From Candidatus Eisenbacteria bacterium (GTDB lineage: Bacteria; Eisenbacteria; RBG-16-71-46): DNA of 64,000 nt. Where the stretch lies: the NCBI GenBank assembly GCA_020847735.1, contig JADLBL010000020.1:319632-383631 (forward strand). The letters run 5' to 3'. The notes under the pieces were generated by a model. It was not told the origin of the DNA. It saw nothing but the letters and a program-made list of their open reading frames with translations, and did not search any database. Positions 1 through 9,326 of the stretch are shown piece after piece. Each line of letters starts with the position of its first letter. Position 1 is the first letter of the stretch. Position numbers and translations under genes: made by a program.

Positions 1-1
1 G

Positions 2-391
2 GCGGGCGAACTGGATCTCGCCCGGCTGGAAGGCGAGAACGCGGTGGAACGCATGGACTACCTGCTGAGCACGAACCGCGACGCCCGGTTCCAGCGGGAG
101 GCGGGGGTCGCCCGGGCCGAGCTCCTGTCGGACCTCGGCTCCTTCGCGCCGGCGGAGTCTTCCCTTGTGGACCTGTGGCGCCGTTTCCCGGAAGATTCCA
201 CCACCGAGTCCGGAGCGCTCCGGGCCGCCTCGCTCGCCGAACGCCGCCCCGGAGGGCGGGCCACCGCGGTCGCGATCTACGAGGAGCTGGCGCGGCGGGC
301 CATTTCGGCGTCCGTGCGGCGCACGGCCGCCCGCAACCTGGGGGCGCTCGGTTCGACGGGCGCTTCGGCGCGGGGAGGGGGCCGCCCATGA
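2..391 (+). CDS. C-terminal part of a helical-repeat protein, possibly PrsT-like
   Basis: The frame enters from the left edge, so the N terminus is missing and about 129 residues remain. They are rich in Ala, Leu, Arg and Glu with helix-like spacing, and suggest the end of a TPR-like repeat protein, although no complete repeat can be defined. The stop codon overlaps the start of the next gene by four bases (ATGA at 388-391), so it is probably translationally coupled to the kinase. In PEP-CTERM/exosortase loci a TPR protein named PrsT often lies beside prsK and prsR; applying that name here is an inference from position only. The last residues are Gly/Arg/Pro-rich and probably disordered. Confidence 0.55.
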   Translation, partial: AGELDLARLEGENAVERMDYLLSTNRDARFQREAGVARAELLSDLGSFAPAESSLVDLWRRFPEDSTTESGALRAASLAERRPGGRATAVAIYEELARRAISASVRRTAARNLGALGSTGASARGGGRP

Positions 392-2567
392 CTTGGAGCT
401 GGAACGCATCGCCCGTCCAGGGAGCCGCTGTCGCGGCGAGCGCGATGCTGCTCGCCGGCATCGGGCTGTTCGGCCTGCTTCGCCGGGGACAGTGGCTCAC
501 GACGCTGCTGTTCGCGTCGGCGTTCCTTTCGCTCGCGGCGTTCCAGGCGGGCACGCTGGGGATGGTGAACGCGGCCGACGCCGAACAGGCGCGCGTCTGG
601 GCCACGTATCTGGCGCGGATCTCCGCCCTCGTCTCGTGGTTGTGGCTGACGCTGAGCGTCGTGCTCGGCCGCCCCGAACCGCGCCTGCAACTGCGCAACG
701 CCGGCGCCTACCTCGTGCTGTCGCTCGTCGGTTGCGTCGTGCTCGCGTTGACCGCGGCCACTCCGTTCGCCGTGCGCGCCGTCACCGGACACGGACCCGA
801 GGGAGTGGTCGTGTTCGGCCCGCTCGGCAAGGTGTTCCTGATGTATCTGCTGGTGGCGATGGTCGCCGTGCTCATGAACCTCGAGAGCATGCTGCGCGTC
901 GCGCCCGCGAGCGGGCAGAAGCGCCTGCGCCCGCTGTTCCTGGCGATTCTCGTCAGCATCCTCACCGAACTGCTGGTCGTTTCCGCCGGCCTTCTCTACG
1001 GCGGGCTCAAGGTGAGCTGGATGGTGAGCTCGGCGCCGGTCCTGTTCGTGGCCGGCGTGGTGGCGGCGCTGGCCCTGGCGCGCCGCACGCTCTCGGACAT
1101 GGACGTGCCGGTGGCCCGGCCGGTCATCTACTACTCGTCGGTCACGCTGACGCTCGCGGGTGCGTTCATGCTCGGCGTGCTGGTGCTCAGCCGCCTCGTG
1201 CCCGCGATGTCGCAGCAATGGCGCTTCGGAGTGACCTTCGCGTTCGTGGTGTTCGTCGGCGGTGGCGGTCTGTTGCTCATGCTCAGCCCGCGCACGAGCC
1301 GCACGATCCGCCGGTTCGTGGACCGCAACTTCTACGCGAACCGGTACGACTACCGGCGCGAATGGGAGCGCGTGACGTCATCGCTCGTTCCCACCGGGCG
1401 TCCCGAGGAACTCGCGCGGCAGGTCGAGTCGCTGGTCGGCGCGGTGTTCGAGGCCGACCGGATCGCCATCCACCTGCGGAGCGACGCGGGGGACCTGCGA
1501 CTGCTGCACGGGCCGGCGGGGGTCGACCCGTCGCTGCCCGCGAGCCACCCGCTCCTCGGTCACCTGGGCCGGCGGCAGTTGCCGGTGGTGTTCCACGACA
1601 TGGAACACGACCTCGACATGCTGCCCCTGCTGGTCGAGAGCCACGACACGATCGAGGCCCTGCATGCGGCCGTGTGCGCGCCGCTCACCGTCGGCGACGA
1701 GGTCGTCGGCCTGCTGTGGGTCTCGCGCAAGCGCGTGGACGAGGACTGGTCCTACGAGGACGTCGAGTTCCTGGCCTCGTTCGCGCGCCACGTCGCCTCG
1801 ACGTTGTGGGCGGCACGGCAGGCGGAACTGCTCGCCGAGGCCCGTCAGCTCGAATCGCTCAACCGGCTCTCGAGCTTCGTCCTGCACGACATCAAGAACC
1901 AGGTTTCGGGTCTGTCCCTGGTGGTCGAGAATGCGCGACGGCACCTCGGCAACCCCGAGTTCCAGCGCGACGCCATGGCGGTCGTCGAGCGGACCGTCGC
2001 CTCGCTGCGCGAGCTGATGAACCACGTCTCGGGCGTCGCGCGCACGCTCGATGTGCGCCCCGAACCCTGCACCGGCCGGGAGATCGTCGAGTCGGCGATC
2101 GCCGACTCGGGCCTCGTCGCGGGAGAGGCGCAAGGCGTGCGTCTGTCGGTTCACGTGAAGGACGGCGGGGAGATCTTCGTCGACCGGCGGCTGGTCACCC
2201 GCGTGCTGGTCAACCTGCTGGTGAACGCCCGCGAGGCGACCGAGGGCCGCGGGCACGTCGAAGTCGAGGCCGGGCTCCGCCCGGGCGAAGCGGGCGAGCC
2301 GCAGTTCGAGCTGCGCGTGCGGGACGACGGCCGGGGCATGGGCGAGGAGTTCGTGCGCACGAGGTTGTTCCGCCCCTTTGCCACGACCAAGAAAAACGGG
2401 CTCGGCATTGGACTCGCCCAGTGCCGGACCATCGTCCAGGCGCACGGAGGACGCATCGACGTGAGCAGCCGTCCGGGCGCCGGCACGACTTTCACGGTCC
2501 TTCTGCCCGTCCGACCGGAAGCGGCCGCGCGCACGGAACCCGAGGCCGCAGGCGTGACGGGTGAACG

Positions 2568-2571
<4 letters not shown>
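388..2571 (+). CDS. prsK: PEP-CTERM-type sensor histidine kinase PrsK
   Basis: A 727-residue inner-membrane sensor kinase. The first ~300 residues hold about eight hydrophobic helices. A linker with the motif RNFYANRYDYRREW follows, then a GAF-like domain (~330-480). The dimerisation helix carries LHDIKNQ with the likely phospho-acceptor His near residue 500. The ATPase domain has an N box (NLLVNAREA), DDGRGMG and GLGIGLAQ. This order and the linker match PrsK, the partner of PrsR in exosortase/exopolysaccharide loci. The start at 388 is chosen because it overlaps the upstream stop and begins the first membrane helix; in-frame starts further left would run through the upstream gene. It overlaps prsR by four bases. 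No PEP-CTERM substrate is seen in the window. Confidence 0.85.
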
Positions 2572-3991
<1,420 letters not shown>

Positions 3992-3995
<4 letters not shown>

Positions 3996-4020
3996 CGCTC
4001 GGCACACGCGCCGATAGCGT
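3992..4020 (+). promoter_or_regulatory. Sigma-70-type promoter for the candidate small RNA
   Basis: TTGACG at 3992-3997 and TAGCGT at 4015-4020 are separated by exactly 17 bases. The prsR stop codon TGA (3993-3995) is embedded in the -35 box. The same box style recurs at 54170 and 14374. Predicted transcription start is near 4027. Confidence 0.6.
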
Positions 4021-4026
4021 GGCCGC

Positions 4027-4218
4027 CGTCGCCCGAGGGATGAAGACAGCGAAAACCCCGCCCGGGATTCCCGGGCGGGGTTCGCAGCGAAGCTAAGGGG
4101 GGCTTCGTTCTCAGAGTCGCGGGCCGCACGCGAGATTCATCGAACTGGCCCCCCACTTCTCTTCGTCCGTTCACCGCTCTAGACGCGCGGTGGAGGGAAA
4201 GGGTTCCGCCTTTTTTTT
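4027..4218 (+). ncRNA. Candidate structured small RNA, ~190 nt, family unknown
   Basis: The gap between prsR and the nucleoside kinase has all the parts of an independent RNA gene. A promoter lies at 3992-4020. A perfect 13-bp hairpin with a 3-base loop spans 4054-4082 and has no U-tract on this strand. A long helix pairs the six G residues 4097-4102 with the six C residues 4149-4154, enclosing a TCGCG/CGCGA hairpin (4117-4132 region). A terminator hairpin is followed by eight T at 4211-4218. The 5' end (4023-4032) can also pair with 4185-4193 through nine base pairs and one bulge, which would close the molecule. Length and closed shape recall 6S RNA, but no diagnostic sequence was recognised. 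It could instead be a long untranslated leader with attenuator for the kinase. Confidence 0.5.
4189..4218 (+). terminator. Intrinsic terminator of the candidate small RNA
   Basis: GGTGGA at 4189-4194 pairs with TCCGCC at 4205-4210 (one G-U pair), followed directly by eight T residues (4211-4218). This is the longest T-run seen in any intergenic gap in the window. Confidence 0.6.
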
Positions 4219-4285
4219 CGGGATGCGTCCCCGCGGGCGACGTGCGCACTATCGCACCCGAATCACCGTTGAAAGGTCCGGGAAG

Positions 4286-4320
4286 TGTCACTTTCAGGGC
4301 CTCAGTTCACGCAAGTGACA
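4286..4320 (+). repeat. Perfect 8-bp inverted repeat before the kinase gene
   Basis: TGTCACTT (4286-4293) and AAGTGACA (4313-4320) are exact reverse complements with a 19-base loop, ending 23 bases before the chosen TTG start. It could be an operator or an mRNA hairpin controlling translation. It would lie inside the coding region if the ATG at 4242 were the true start. Confidence 0.4.
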
Positions 4321-4343
4321 AGAGACGACTGGGGCGTGACCGC

Positions 4344-5000
4344 TTGAACCAGGGCTTCTTCCTCGCGATCGCCGGGAACATCGGGGTGGGCAAGACCGAG
4401 CTCACGAATCGCCTCAGCGCGGAGCTCGGCTGGCTGGCGTACTACGAGCCCGTCATCCAGAACCCGTACCTGGATCCCTTCTATCGAGACATGCCGCGCT
4501 GGAGCTTCCACCTCCAGATCTACTTCCTCAGCGAGCGCTTCAAGGCCCAGGTCGAGATCGGGCGAAGTTCGCTGCCGTTCATCCAGGACCGGACCATCTA
4601 CGAGGACGCCGAGATCTTCGCGCGCACGCTGCACGCGCAGGGCTCGATGACCGACGTGGACTACGAGAACTACACCTCGCTGTTCCGGGTCATGGTGGAC
4701 TTCCTGCGCCCGCCCGACGTGATCCTGTACCTGCGCGCGAGCCCCGAGACGCTCATGTCGCGCATCGCCCGGCGCGGGCGCGAGAGCGAGAAGGGCATCG
4801 GCATCGACTACATCCGGCGGCTCAACGACGCGTATGAAGACTGGATGCGCCGTGCCGCGAGCGAGACCGAAGTCCTGGTCATCGACACCGATCAGGTGCC
4901 GCTGCAGGGCGAGACGCCCGCGTTCCGCGGGCTGGTCGAGCAACTCAAGCGCCGCTATCCGCCGCAGGCCGAGCTGCCGCTGGAAAGCCCGGAGCGCTGA
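4344..5000 (+). CDS. Deoxynucleoside kinase (dNK/dGK family)
   Basis: A 218-residue enzyme that phosphorylates deoxynucleosides in the salvage pathway. It has a P-loop GNIGVGKT at residues 11-18, the family's YEP segment that places the catalytic Glu, DRTIYED (DR motif) near 75-80, and an Arg-rich lid (RIARRGRE). The TTG at 4344 is chosen because it puts the P-loop at the usual distance from the N terminus and gives the usual family length. An ATG at 4242 in the same frame would add 34 poorly structured residues and span the inverted repeat at 4286-4320. It stands alone, after the small RNA terminator and convergent with ileS. Substrate preference (dA, dG, dC or dT) cannot be read from sequence alone. 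Confidence 0.82.
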   Translation: MNQGFFLAIAGNIGVGKTELTNRLSAELGWLAYYEPVIQNPYLDPFYRDMPRWSFHLQIYFLSERFKAQVEIGRSSLPFIQDRTIYEDAEIFARTLHAQGSMTDVDYENYTSLFRVMVDFLRPPDVILYLRASPETLMSRIARRGRESEKGIGIDYIRRLNDAYEDWMRRAASETEVLVIDTDQVPLQGETPAFRGLVEQLKRRYPPQAELPLESPER

Positions 5001-5059
5001 GGCCGGTCGCCGGCGGGCCGCCTCGGCGGGCGGTCCGGCCGGGAACCGCGGAAGCGGTT
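5001..5059. terminator. GC-rich hairpins between convergent kinase and ileS genes
   Basis: GGCCGG (5001-5006) can pair with CCGGCC (5035-5040). A separate hairpin AACCGC-GGAA-GCGGTT occupies 5044-5059, with a stable GNRA-type loop, and overlaps the ileS stop codon. No T-run follows on either strand, so termination is only inferred from the convergent position. Confidence 0.35.
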
Positions 5060-7857
5060 CAGCGCGCCGCGAGCGCCTCCACGCACCGCGCGCACAGGGC
5101 GGGCCCCGGGCCCCCGGCGGCGACGTCGCTCCGGAAGGTCCAGCAGCGTTCGCACTTCGCCAGGGAGGTGCGGCGTACCTCGACCACGGGTTCCGCGCCG
5201 GGCGCGCCGGGCCGCAGTTCGACCCCGGCGACGATCAGGAACGATGCCAGTTCCTCCCGCCAGGCGGTCAGCCGCTCGAGCCAGGCCGGCGCGGCGGTGA
5301 TCACGACCTCGGCCTCCGCGGTCGTGGCCAGCGTGCGCGCCGCCCGGAGCGGTTCGATCGCCGCGTTGACGGCGGAACGCGCTTCGAGCAGGAACTTCCA
5401 GTCGCCGTGGTCCGCGGCCGGGTCGCCGAGGTCGCCCCAATCCGAGAGGTGGACGCTCGCGCTTTCCTCCAGCAGTCCCGGATGGTGCTGCCAGACCTCC
5501 TCGGCCGTGTGAACGAGCGCGGGCGAAGCCGCGAGCGTCAATCCACGCAGGGCACGCCACAACACGGTCTGTGCCGAGCGCCGCCCGGGGGCCCCGGGCG
5601 CCAGCGTGTACAGCCGGTCCTTGGCGACGTCGAGATAGACGGCCGAGAGGTCCACGGTGCAGAGGTCGAGCAGTCCGTCCACCGCCCGATGAAACAGCAG
5701 TTCGGACCAGTCCTGGCGCACCCGGGCGAGACGGACCGACAGGTGATCCGCGAACGCGCGGTCCACCGCTCCCAGCTGCTCGCGCGGCACCGCGAGCGCC
5801 GGCCGGAAGTCGTGCAGGTTGCCGAGCAGGAAGCGGAACGTGTTCCGCACCTTTCGGTAGGCGTCTGCCACCCGCTGCATGATCTCGTCACCGACCCGCA
5901 CGTCGCCCCGCCAGTCGGTCGAGAGCGCCCACCAGCGAACGACGTCGGCTCCGTGCTTCTGGATCAGGTCGATCGGCGAGACGACGTTGCCCAGCGACTT
6001 GTGCATCGCCCGGCCGCTTCCGTCGAGCACCCAGCCGTGCGTGCACACGGTCGTGAAGGGCGCGGCGTTCGTGGCGCCGGCCCCGACCATGAGGGACGAG
6101 TTGAACCAGCCACGGTGCTGGTCGGGGCCCTCGAAGTAGACGACTTCGGCGCGGCCGGCCCGCGCCGCCTCCCACGCGGGCGCGAGCTCGGGATGGGTGA
6201 CCTGGATGGCGCGGTGGGTCGAGCCCGAGTCGAACCAGACGTCGAGCACGTCGGTCTCCTTGCGAAACGGTCCGCCGGCGCCGCACTTCGGGCAGCGATA
6301 GCCCTGCGGCAGGAAGTCCTCCACGGCCCGCTCGTACCAGACGTCGGAGGTGTGTTCGCGCGTCAGTTGCGCCGCGCGCTTCATGACCTGCGGATCCAGC
6401 GACGGTTCGCCGCAGGCCTCGCAGTAGACGGCCGGAATGCCCACGCCCCAGGTGCGCTGGCGCGACACGCACCAGTCGGGGCGGCTCTTCACCGCCTCGC
6501 GGATGCGGTTCTGCGAGCTGCCCGGGTCCCAGCGCACGGCGTTCTCGATCAGGCTCACGCAGCGGTCGCGGTGGCCGTCGTGGTCCACGATCATGAACCA
6601 CTGGTCGGTGGCGCGGAAAATGACCGGCTTGCGACAGCGCCAGCAGTGCGGGTAGGCGTGCGTGAAGACCGACGAGTGGAGCAACCGCTCGCGTGTGGCC
6701 AGCCACCCGATGATGGAGTCGTTCACCTCGAGCACGCTGCGGCCGGCGAACTCCGCCACCTCGTCGGTGAAGCGGCCGGCCTCGTCCACGGGGCAGAAGA
6801 CGCCGAGTCCCGAGCGCATGCCGACGATGAAGTCCTCGGTGCCGTGCCCGGGGGCGGTGTGCACGATCCCCGTGCCGTCCGCCATGCTGACATACGGCGT
6901 GCCGTCCACCACGCGCGAGTCGTTGCCGAAGGGCGCCTCGAAGATCGAACCGGCGAGCTCCGAGCCGCGCAGCGTCCCGAGCACCTGGTGGCCGCCGCCG
7001 AGCAACTCGGCGAACGGCGCGACCCGCGCCCCGGCCACGATCAGGTCGCGGCCGCCGATCCGGACGACCGCGTACTCCGCCTTCGGGTCCACCATGAGAC
7101 CGAGGTTCGCCGGCAGGGTCCAGGGCGTGGTCGTCCACGCGACCGCGCTCACGCCCGGCCACGCGGCCAGCGCCCCGGTCGCATCGCGCCGCAAGGGGAA
7201 ACGCACGAAGATCGAGGGCGAGGCGGCGTCGTGGTACTCGATCTCGGCCATGGCGAGTGCCGTGCGGTCGGTCGGGCACCAGTGAATCGAGCGCTTGCCG
7301 CGCTGGACGAATCCCCGCGCGGTCAGCGTCGCGAACGTCTCGAGGATCTCGGCCTCGAAGTCCGGCGCCATCGTCAGGTAGGGGCGTGCCCAGTCCCCCC
7401 AGCAGCCGAGACGCACGAACTCGTCGCGCTGGATCGCGATCCACCGGCTCGCGTATTCGCGGCATCCGCGCCGCAGTTCGAGCCGTCCGGGCCGCTGCTT
7501 GCGCTCGGCGAACTCACGCCCGACCTGCAACTCGATCGGCATGCCGTGGTTGTCCCAGCCGGGCACGAACGGCGAGTCGAAGCCGGCGAGCGAGGCCTGC
7601 CGGACCGCCGCGTCCTTCCAGATCTTGTTCGCGGCGGTCCCCATGTGCAGGTGGCCGTTCGAGTAGGGCGGTCCGTCGTGCAGCAGCCACACGGGCCGCC
7701 CCGCGCGACGGCGACGGAGTTCCGCGTAATGCCCGCGCTCGTTCCATTCGGCGATCCGCAGCGGCTCGCGGGCGGTCAGGTCGGCCTTCATGGGAAACTC
7801 GGTGACGGGCAGGTTCAAGGTTTCGCGCCAGCCGGGCTTCTTCGCCTTCTCGGACAT
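5059..7857 (-). CDS. ileS: Isoleucyl-tRNA synthetase
   Basis: A 932-residue class I aminoacyl-tRNA synthetase, the normal size for bacterial IleRS. The first signature (HIGH region) reads HLHMG at residues 69-73 within PYSNGHLHMG. The second (KMSKS region) reads MHKSLGN near 617-623, where the first Lys of KMSKS is replaced (A-M-H-K-S), a variant known in this family. A large editing domain lies between. The C terminus carries four zinc-ligand cysteines (C902, C905, C922, C925). The ATG at 7857 follows AGGAGG with a five-base gap. It is the last gene of the minus-strand M6-M23-ileS series but has its own promoter and a T-box leader, so uncharged tRNA-Ile should turn it on. Confidence 0.96.
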   Translation of the reverse strand: MSEKAKKPGWRETLNLPVTEFPMKADLTAREPLRIAEWNERGHYAELRRRRAGRPVWLLHDGPPYSNGHLHMGTAANKIWKDAAVRQASLAGFDSPFVPGWDNHGMPIELQVGREFAERKQRPGRLELRRGCREYASRWIAIQRDEFVRLGCWGDWARPYLTMAPDFEAEILETFATLTARGFVQRGKRSIHWCPTDRTALAMAEIEYHDAASPSIFVRFPLRRDATGALAAWPGVSAVAWTTTPWTLPANLGLMVDPKAEYAVVRIGGRDLIVAGARVAPFAELLGGGHQVLGTLRGSELAGSIFEAPFGNDSRVVDGTPYVSMADGTGIVHTAPGHGTEDFIVGMRSGLGVFCPVDEAGRFTDEVAEFAGRSVLEVNDSIIGWLATRERLLHSSVFTHAYPHCWRCRKPVIFRATDQWFMIVDHDGHRDRCVSLIENAVRWDPGSSQNRIREAVKSRPDWCVSRQRTWGVGIPAVYCEACGEPSLDPQVMKRAAQLTREHTSDVWYERAVEDFLPQGYRCPKCGAGGPFRKETDVLDVWFDSGSTHRAIQVTHPELAPAWEAARAGRAEVVYFEGPDQHRGWFNSSLMVGAGATNAAPFTTVCTHGWVLDGSGRAMHKSLGNVVSPIDLIQKHGADVVRWWALSTDWRGDVRVGDEIMQRVADAYRKVRNTFRFLLGNLHDFRPALAVPREQLGAVDRAFADHLSVRLARVRQDWSELLFHRAVDGLLDLCTVDLSAVYLDVAKDRLYTLAPGAPGRRSAQTVLWRALRGLTLAASPALVHTAEEVWQHHPGLLEESASVHLSDWGDLGDPAADHGDWKFLLEARSAVNAAIEPLRAARTLATTAEAEVVITAAPAWLERLTAWREELASFLIVAGVELRPGAPGAEPVVEVRRTSLAKCERCWTFRSDVAAGGPGPALCARCVEALAAR

Positions 7858-7881
7858 TCGTGCCTCCTGGGTGCGACCGCG

Positions 7882-7921
7882 AAAACAAAACGCCCCGCGG
7901 CGCGGGTGCGCCGTCGGGGCG
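7882..7921 (-). terminator. T-box attenuator terminator
   Basis: On the minus strand CGCCCCG and CGGCGC pair with GCGCCG and CGGGGCG (7891-7921, one bulged A), followed by TTTTGTTTT (7882-7890). The upper strand of the stem competes with the T-box antiterminator. Confidence 0.85.
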
Positions 7922-8157
7922 ACGGAGGTCGCGGTACCACCCGACTTCGCGCGCGCCTCACGGCGCGCACCTTGGGAAGCCTTCCGGCTCCAGCCCGGTA
8001 TCGGCGGGCCACCGTCCGAGCCTACTTCGCCGCGGGGCGTTTCGGTCGGCGGCTCGGGGGTGATCTTCGCCGCGCCATCGTGCGCCGGGCTCTCACCCTT
8101 CCCGGCTCGCTCCCGCCATGCGCGCGACTACTCGTCCCCGTCTCAGCCTTGTGATCG
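7882..8157 (-). promoter_or_regulatory. T-box riboswitch leader of ileS, specifier AUC (Ile)
   Basis: Read on the minus strand, the leader has the parts of a T-box in order. First come an AGTAG loop-E element near 8126-8136 and a GGTGAGAGCCC stem II-type segment near 8090-8100. The specifier codon ATC (8062-8064) follows within GAAGATCACC. The conserved T-box GGGTGGTACCGCG lies at 7930-7942, and the intrinsic terminator at 7882-7921. ATC is an Ile codon and the downstream gene is ileS, which fits the family rule. Uncharged tRNA-Ile should bind the specifier loop and the T-box bulge, favour the antiterminator and allow ileS transcription. A promoter lies at 8164-8193. Confidence 0.9.
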
Positions 8158-8163
8158 CGGCGC

Positions 8164-8193
8164 ACATTGCCATCCGGCCGAAGGCAGCGTCAA
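8164..8193 (-). promoter_or_regulatory. Promoter of the T-box/ileS transcript
   Basis: Minus-strand TTGACG (8193-8188) and CAATGT (8169-8164) are 18 bases apart, placing the start near 8157. As at 3992, the TGA stop codon of the upstream gene (8190-8192) lies inside the -35 box. Confidence 0.55.
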
Positions 8194-9326
8194 GACCCGC
8201 GGCGCTCGCCGCGACCGACGCCTCGCGGCGCGCGCCGTGACTTCGGCTTCGGGGTGGAGCGGATCCTGGCGGGCGTTCGCGGGCCGGCGAGGTCCGCGAG
8301 AAGCACGCAGGCGTCCGCGACGGTCGGGTCGCCGGGCAGCCTGCGCAGCGACTTCCAGCGGGCCGCGGGCCGGTGCTCACCGAAGCGACGTTCGCACACT
8401 TCCTCGTGCGCCGCGGCGGCGAGCGGGCCATGCGGCGATCGCACGCCCACCTGGCGAAGCCGCCGCACGTCGCGCGCCAGTTCGGTCCACGAGAGCCGTT
8501 CCTCGGGCGGCGAGCCGAACTGCTCCTCGGGAAGCAGCCCGGCGGCGATCAGCGAATCGCGCAGTTCCGGCGCGTCCGCCCGGGCTCGCGTGCCGTCGTC
8601 ACCCGTGGCGGCGGACAGCATCCCCCACCAGGTGTCGCGCGTCAGCGGCGCGTCGCCCGCAAGGCCGGCCGGAAGCAGCGATTCGAGCCTCGCCCAGTCG
8701 AGGTAGGCGAGCAGCTCCTTCGCGCCGGTCGGAGCGTCGCCGAGGCGGTCCTCGACGAAGGCAACGGGGTCCGTGACCGGGGCGTTCTCCCAGCGTTCGC
8801 CGGGCGAGTCGGGCAGCCTCACCTCGAAATGAAGGTGCGGCGTGCTCGCCCGGCCGGTTCGTCCGACCAGCCCGAGCGCGTCGCCGGCGCAGACCAGCTC
8901 CCCCGCGCGCACGCACGGGCTGCCGCGCACGAGGTGCGCGTAGACCGAGTACGCGACCCGATCCTCCCCGAGCCGGTGGGCCAGAACGACGTGCGCGCCG
9001 TAACCGTTGCCGTTCGTCACCGCCCGCACGAGCAGGACGATTCCCGCAGCGGCCGCGCGCACCGTGTCGCCGGCCGTTCCATTGGCGAGGTCGGCGCCCT
9101 GGTGCGTGACGCGCCCGCGCGCGCGCTCGAGTCCGCGGTTGATGCGAAAGCCCCTGCCCTCCGCGTTCGCGGGAAGTCCTAGCTCGCGCGGGTCGCCGAC
9201 GGGGAACCGCCACGCGGTCGCCAGCCCCCAGCGTCCGGCGAGCGAGTCGTCCACGGAGAGGTAGCCGCCGAGCGCGACGGGCAGGGGCGCACCGAGCAAC
9301 GTCAGGGCCAGCGCGACGCCGATCAG
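8190..9326 (-). CDS. Secreted M23-family (LytM) metallopeptidase
   Basis: About 378 residues with a hydrophobic signal peptide. The LytM domain has zinc ligands in THQGADL (H75, D79) and HLHFEV (H164, H166), plus H131, so it should cut peptidoglycan cross-bridges in the periplasm. A ~200-residue C-terminal extension with no recognised domain follows, rich in Asp, Leu and Arg. The start is uncertain. No ATG or GTG precedes the signal peptide after the upstream stop; a CTG at 9326 overlaps that stop as CTGA and gives a good signal sequence. A TTG nine codons later is the other choice. It is co-transcribed with the M6 protease gene and its stop lies in the ileS promoter. Confidence 0.8.
   Translation of the reverse strand: MIGVALALTLLGAPLPVALGGYLSVDDSLAGRWGLATAWRFPVGDPRELGLPANAEGRGFRINRGLERARGRVTHQGADLANGTAGDTVRAAAAGIVLLVRAVTNGNGYGAHVVLAHRLGEDRVAYSVYAHLVRGSPCVRAGELVCAGDALGLVGRTGRASTPHLHFEVRLPDSPGERWENAPVTDPVAFVEDRLGDAPTGAKELLAYLDWARLESLLPAGLAGDAPLTRDTWWGMLSAATGDDGTRARADAPELRDSLIAAGLLPEEQFGSPPEERLSWTELARDVRRLRQVGVRSPHGPLAAAAHEEVCERRFGEHRPAARWKSLRRLPGDPTVADACVLLADLAGPRTPARIRSTPKPKSRRAPRGVGRGERRGS

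Noticed and set aside
175-387. An earlier start for prsK
   Set aside because: The added residues are an out-of-frame reading of the upstream gene, lack family similarity, and would ignore the ATGA overlap.
4054-4082. The perfect 13-bp hairpin as the terminator of prsR
   Set aside because: No T-run follows on the plus strand. On the minus strand four T follow, but no gene or promoter reads toward it there. It fits better as a helix of the candidate small RNA.
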